NCBI GenBank assembly: GCA_045587665.1
Contig: JAZNCT010000018.1
Coordinates: forward strand, 1-16,440
DNA: 16,440 bases
DNA from: SIG710 sp045587665
Lineage (GTDB): Bacteria > Bacillota > Clostridia > Oscillospirales > CAG-272
Reading direction: 5' to 3'
The notes under the pieces were generated by a model. It was given only the letters and a program-made list of their open reading frames with translations, was not told where the DNA came from and searched no databases. The position numbers and the translations under genes are program-made. Below, piece by piece: positions 13,055 through 16,440 of this stretch (the first letter of the stretch is position 1; the number at the start of each line of letters is the position of its first letter).

Positions 13055-13777
13055 ATGAATAACGATGAGTTGGAGATTTATGGAGACATTCAGCTTTCTC
13101 TCGATCAAGAGGGAAATGCCTCATCGCCAAAGGCATATGTTTCGCCTGCGGTAATCAAAAGGCTTCCGAGATATTTCAGATATCTCAGGGAGCTTATCAG
13201 AAACGGAAAGATGCGCATAAGCTCAAACGAGCTTTCTAAAATGATGAACGTTACCGCATCGCAAATAAGACAGGACCTTAACTGCTTTGGCGGCTTTGGT
13301 CAGCAGGGATATGGCTATAATGTGAAATATCTTTATGCAAAAATAAGCGAGATACTTGGCGTTAACTGCAATTTTAAAGCAATAATAGTCGGTGCAGGCA
13401 ACCTTGGCAGGGCACTTGTGCGCAATCCTATGTTTACAAAGCGTGGTGTTTCAACCGTTGCCATGTTTGATATTGATACAAATCTTATAGGAAATACAGT
13501 TGCGGGAGTTTCTATTCATTCTATGGATGAGCTCCAGGATTTTTGCCGTGACAATCTTATTGATATTGCCGTTCTCACCTTGCCAAAGGAGTGTGCTCAG
13601 GAGGTCTCTGATAAGCTTACTAAGGCGGGCGTTTGCGGAATATGGAATTTTACCGGTAAGGAGCTGGAAATGAAGAGGGATAAGGTGGAGATCGTCAATG
13701 TTCACCTGGGCGATTCTCTTATGACTCTTTGCTACGAGCTGAAGCGTATGAAGGACGAGGAAACACAAAAGAACTGA
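13055..13777 (+). CDS. rex: Redox-sensing transcriptional repressor Rex
   Basis: This is a 240-aa protein. The winged-helix DNA-binding domain (about 30-88) has the family signature ISSNELSKMMNVTASQIRQDL then CFGGFGQQGYGYNV. The Rossmann domain has the NADH-binding loop GAGNLGRAL (113-121) and DIDTNLIG after beta-2, whose acidic residue favours NAD(H). Rex represses fermentation and anaerobic respiration genes and is released when NADH rises. A 25-residue N-terminal extension (DELEIYGDIQ...) is unusual for the family. AAAGGA (13041-13046) sets ATG 13055. I find no clear Rex operator (TTGTTAA...TTAACAA type) upstream, so autoregulation is not shown. Two primosome genes follow in the same direction. 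Confidence 0.95.
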   Translation: MNNDELEIYGDIQLSLDQEGNASSPKAYVSPAVIKRLPRYFRYLRELIRNGKMRISSNELSKMMNVTASQIRQDLNCFGGFGQQGYGYNVKYLYAKISEILGVNCNFKAIIVGAGNLGRALVRNPMFTKRGVSTVAMFDIDTNLIGNTVAGVSIHSMDELQDFCRDNLIDIAVLTLPKECAQEVSDKLTKAGVCGIWNFTGKELEMKRDKVEIVNVHLGDSLMTLCYELKRMKDEETQKN

Positions 13778-13799
13778 AAATAATTGTGAGGGAAGAGTT

Positions 13800-14786
13800 T
13801 TGAGGTTGGTTTTTAATTATGGAAGCGCTGTTGCAGTATTGCCACAGGCTGTGCTTGATAAAATTGATAAGGCTACCAAAAGGGATATCAAATTGCTTAT
13901 TGCCTTAGCCTCTGACAGTGGTTTGATAAATGACACCGAAAAGGCAATGGAAGAGCTGACCCATAAAACCGGTATGAAGAGCGAGGATATCAAAAATTCT
14001 ATCGCCTTCTGGAGAGGTGCAGGGGTTCTCGAGGCTGAAGAATATTCAGAAAATGATAACGGAACAACCGATGAGCTAAATGCAGAGCCTGTGGCTCATG
14101 AAAACACGCAGGCAAAGAAAAAGCTGAGAAGCGCAGACGAGCTGCCAAGATATACAACCGAAGAGCTTACTGCCTTTCTTGAAAAAAGAGAGGAGTGTCG
14201 CTTCCTTATTGACGAGTGCCAACAGCTTTTCGGCAAGGTGTTTAATACAAGCGAGATAAATATCCTTGTGGGCCTTACAGACTATCTTTCTCTTGACAGT
14301 GAATACATACTTCTCCTTTTTGCACATTGCGGAAAAATGGAGCATAAATCGGTGAGAGCTGTTGAAAAGCTGGCACATCGCTTTCTTGACGAGAATATAA
14401 ACGATGCGGAAATGCTGGGTGAGCGTCTGCGTTTCCTTGAAAAGGCTGAGCAGACAGAGCAAAAGGTCAGAAGCATTTTTGGTATAACTTCACGTGCACT
14501 TACCAAAAAGGAAAAGGCTCTGATCGAAAAATGGCTTTCTCAATACAATTATGATTTTGATATAATCGAAAAGGCTTATGAGCTTACTATAGACAGCACT
14601 CAAAATCCTTCGCTTCCATATGCAGGTGCAATTATGGACCGCTGGCATAGCCAGGGCATAAAAACCGTTGAGGATATCGAAAAGGATATTGAAGAGCATA
14701 AAAAGAACAAGGGCGGCGACGGAGGAAGCTTTGATACCGACGAATTTCTTGAAGCGGCGCTGAAGCGAAGTTTTGAAGGTAAATAA
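13800..14786 (+). CDS. DnaD-domain primosome protein
   Basis: This is a 328-aa protein. A helical N-terminal winged-helix-like part (about 13-80) is followed by an acidic/polar linker (80-115). Two DnaD-type (DnaB_2) modules then follow, about 119-212 and 222-292; the second ends in the family's YxxxIxxxW-like motif (YAGAIMDRW, 274-282) and GIKT. Proteins of this family act with a helicase loader in replication restart or initiation, remodelling DNA and recruiting DnaI. The start is TTG 13800 behind GAGGGAAG (13788-13795). The gene ends 10 bp before the helicase loader, whose ribosome-binding site overlaps the DnaD stop, so the two are co-translated. Assignment as DnaD versus DnaB-type (B. 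subtilis nomenclature) is uncertain. Confidence 0.88.
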   Translation: MRLVFNYGSAVAVLPQAVLDKIDKATKRDIKLLIALASDSGLINDTEKAMEELTHKTGMKSEDIKNSIAFWRGAGVLEAEEYSENDNGTTDELNAEPVAHENTQAKKKLRSADELPRYTTEELTAFLEKREECRFLIDECQQLFGKVFNTSEINILVGLTDYLSLDSEYILLLFAHCGKMEHKSVRAVEKLAHRFLDENINDAEMLGERLRFLEKAEQTEQKVRSIFGITSRALTKKEKALIEKWLSQYNYDFDIIEKAYELTIDSTQNPSLPYAGAIMDRWHSQGIKTVEDIEKDIEEHKKNKGGDGGSFDTDEFLEAALKRSFEGK

Positions 14787-14796
14787 GGAGGGGCAG

Positions 14797-15777
14797 ATGG
14801 GATATAGCTCGCAAAATGTTAAAAGAGTGAAAGAGATTTTCAAAAATAAATATTTTGCCGCTCAAAACATGGCTGAGACAAGAAAAAATGAGCTGTATGG
14901 CAAACTTCCTGAACTCAGGGAGCTTGACAGAGCGATTGCCGATATAGGCCTTGAGGCAGTTCATGCTGCTATTGGCGGCGGCTCAGATGCTTCCGGGCGG
15001 ATCAAGGCACTGAAAAAAGAAAGCCTTGCGCTCCAGGAGGCAAGAAAGCGTTTGCTTACCGAAAACGGATACCCGTCGGACTATACAAACGTTCATTATG
15101 AATGTGAAAAATGCAGTGACACGGGCTATGCGGAGGGGCGAATGTGTGATTGTATGAAAAAGGCACTGGTGCTCGCAGGCTATGAAAGCTCGGGGCTGCT
15201 GAAGCTTATGCAAACGCAGACCTTTGATTCCTTTTCTCTTGATTTTTACAGGGAAAATGCCGGTTATTTTGAAAAAATGAAGCACAATTTTGAAGTTATA
15301 AAGAGCTTTGCCGAAGGTTTTTCATCTTCAAAATGTGTTAATCTTGCACTTTTTGGCGGCACAGGACTTGGAAAAACACACCTTTCAACAGCGGCGGCAA
15401 AAACTGTTATCGACCGAGGCTATGATGTGCTGTATGTAACTGCTGTCGGAATGATATCCGATTTTGAAAAAGAACGCTTTGGCAGCCCTTATTCTGAAAG
15501 TGATGCCGAAGATATTGGCAGATATTATGATGCGGACCTTCTTATAATAGATGATATCGGAACCGAGGTCACAAATCAGTTTACGGTTTCTGTGTTATAT
15601 AATGTTATAAACACTCGTCTTTCAAAGCAAAAATCAACTGTGATAAGCACAAATCTTTCGCCTTCTGAACTGAGGGCAAGATATTGGGATAGAATTGCCA
15701 GCCGGATTTTTGGTGAATATACGCCTCTCTTGTTTGAAGGCACTGATGTTCGTATGCAAAAGCTTCGCAAGAGCTGA
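14797..15777 (+). CDS. DnaC/DnaI-type helicase loader (AAA+ ATPase)
   Basis: This is a 326-aa protein. The helical N-terminal domain ends in a four-cysteine zinc site (C103, C106, C117, C119), as in B. subtilis DnaI. The AAA+ core follows: Walker A GGTGLGKTH (187-195), Walker B LLIIDD (248-253), sensor-1 STNLS (284-288), and an arginine-rich RYWDRIASRI segment (295-304). It loads the replicative helicase on single-stranded DNA in partnership with DnaD/DnaB proteins, which agrees with the gene upstream. ATG 14797 follows AAGGAGGGG (14784-14792); the longer ORF from TTG 14773 has no ribosome-binding site. IstB-type transposition ATPases look similar, but the zinc domain and dnaD neighbour argue for a loader. 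Confidence 0.92.
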   Translation: MGYSSQNVKRVKEIFKNKYFAAQNMAETRKNELYGKLPELRELDRAIADIGLEAVHAAIGGGSDASGRIKALKKESLALQEARKRLLTENGYPSDYTNVHYECEKCSDTGYAEGRMCDCMKKALVLAGYESSGLLKLMQTQTFDSFSLDFYRENAGYFEKMKHNFEVIKSFAEGFSSSKCVNLALFGGTGLGKTHLSTAAAKTVIDRGYDVLYVTAVGMISDFEKERFGSPYSESDAEDIGRYYDADLLIIDDIGTEVTNQFTVSVLYNVINTRLSKQKSTVISTNLSPSELRARYWDRIASRIFGEYTPLLFEGTDVRMQKLRKS

Positions 15778-15792
15778 AAATGAATAAAAAAG

Positions 15793-15827
15793 CGGTATGC
15801 GGTTAAACTAATTGCATACCGTTTTTT
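15793..15827 (+). terminator. Terminator or attenuator between dnaC and the last gene
   Basis: CGGTATGC (15793-15800) and GCATACCG (15814-15821) form a perfect stem followed by six T. The Shine-Dalgarno GGAGG of the next gene begins only 4 bases further on, so this hairpin sits in the 5' region of that gene and may attenuate it. Confidence 0.85.
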
Positions 15828-15842
15828 ATTGGAGGTTTTTAT

Positions 15843-16277
15843 ATGGAAAAGACGCCTGAGCTTTTGTGCTATATTTATAAGAATGTAAAAATGGGTTCGG
15901 ATGCCATAGTTGATCTGTTGCCAAAGGTCAAGGATACCGGTTTTCGCACTGCGCTGACAAATCAGCTTAGCGGCTATGAAAAGATTGCCGATGAGGCCGA
16001 AAAACAGCTTACGCCTATGGGTATAAAGCCTATGGAGGAGCCAATGATCAAAAAAATGATGACAAAAATGGGCATTGCCATGAATACCATGACAGACACC
16101 TCTGTGGGTCATATGGCTGAAATGCTGATAAAAGGCTCAACAATGGGAATAACCGACATGACAAAGCACGTGAGAGAATTTGAAGGTGAGGGCTGCCCGG
16201 AGCAGGCTTTGAAGCTTGGAAGAGAGCTTATAACATTTGAACAGGATAATATCGAAAAAATGAAGACCTTTCTTTGA
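15843..16277 (+). CDS. Unrecognised helical protein, 144 aa
   Basis: ATG 15843 follows GGAGG (15831-15835). The protein appears all-helical and soluble, with no signal peptide, transmembrane segment or cysteine cluster (C9 and C122 only). It is methionine-rich in the centre (KKMMTKMGIAMNTMTDT, about 61-77). Regular spacing of E, H and polar residues along several helices suggests a four-helix bundle, as in ferritin-like/DUF2383-type proteins. A true di-iron EXXH set is not evident, so I do not assign an iron function. It is a single-gene unit between two terminators. Confidence 0.7.
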   Translation: MEKTPELLCYIYKNVKMGSDAIVDLLPKVKDTGFRTALTNQLSGYEKIADEAEKQLTPMGIKPMEEPMIKKMMTKMGIAMNTMTDTSVGHMAEMLIKGSTMGITDMTKHVREFEGEGCPEQALKLGRELITFEQDNIEKMKTFL

Positions 16278-16280
16278 TAG

Positions 16281-16314
16281 CAGACCGCGGCAATTTATTG
16301 CCGCGGTCTGTTTT
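16281..16314 (+). terminator. Strong terminator after the helical protein gene
   Basis: CAGACCGCGGCAA (16281-16293) and TTGCCGCGGTCTG (16298-16310) form a perfect 13-bp GC-rich stem with a TTTA loop, followed by TTTT. Confidence 0.95.
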
Positions 16315-16395
16315 ACAAAAAAGTGTTTTGAGTGAATAATATGCGGGATGATTACCATATAATACCATATTGGCGGTGCTGCCATAATTTGTGCG

Positions 16396-16424
16396 TTGAA
16401 AAACAGGGAAAACTATAGTAAAAT
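16396..16424 (+). promoter_or_regulatory. Promoter of a gene beyond the window
   Basis: TTGAAA (16396-16401) and TAAAAT (16419-16424) are separated by 17 bp, near the window end. No start codon follows inside the window. Confidence 0.5.
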
Positions 16425-16440
16425 ATACATAGCAATATCA

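Noticed and set aside
14773..14796. Upstream TTG start for the helicase loader
   Set aside because: It lies inside the dnaD coding end without a ribosome-binding site, whereas ATG 14797 follows AAGGAGGGG.
1..16440. CRISPR arrays, tRNA or rRNA genes
   Set aside because: No regularly spaced repeats, no tRNA cloverleaf signature (GTTCRANNC with paired arms) and no rRNA-like sequence were seen on either strand.

Overview
The window looks like a low-GC, spore-forming member of the Clostridia, probably Oscillospiraceae/Ruminococcaceae-like. The reasons are a spoVT sporulation gene, a rex-dnaD-dnaC block, Tn916-type accessory regulators, strong GGAGG ribosome-binding sites and AT-rich intergenic DNA. 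I cannot name a species. All convincing genes lie on the + strand.

Positions 1 to about 9357 are the right-hand part of an integrated mobile element; its left end is outside the window. From left to right it holds a hipB-hipA toxin-antitoxin pair under a near-consensus promoter, an XRE repressor with a palindrome in its promoter, and a Tn916-like regulatory pair (sigma-70 region-4-like protein and HTH_16 protein) preceded by a small hydrophobic ORF. Next comes a promoter-driven, highly structured leader RNA (3644-3890) of a class I do not recognise, ahead of an 85-aa conserved-looking protein. The element ends with an operon of three different, intact large serine recombinases and a nested inverted repeat.

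The element's right end joins spoVT in the middle of its codons. The first dozen or so codons of spoVT, which encode part of the AbrB DNA-binding domain, are missing and an in-frame stop lies just upstream. The gene is therefore split here, and presumably only precise excision would restore it. This resembles the sporulation-gene intervening elements of other spore formers, and it is the main biological hypothesis from this window.

Positions 9901-16440 are chromosomal housekeeping DNA. A promoter at 9988-10016 precedes a tight operon of comEB-like dCMP deaminase, YwlE-like phosphatase, rimI and tsaD (t6A tRNA modification). A 490-bp AT-rich gap follows, with six DnaA-box-like 9-mers within 166 bp, two of them forming a 12-bp-arm palindrome. 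The gap leads into rex (NADH/NAD+ sensor), a DnaD-family primosome protein and a DnaC/DnaI-type helicase loader. DnaA boxes placed ahead of primosome genes suggest replication-linked control or an origin-like site. The window ends with an unrecognised helical protein, a strong terminator and the promoter of a gene beyond the edge.
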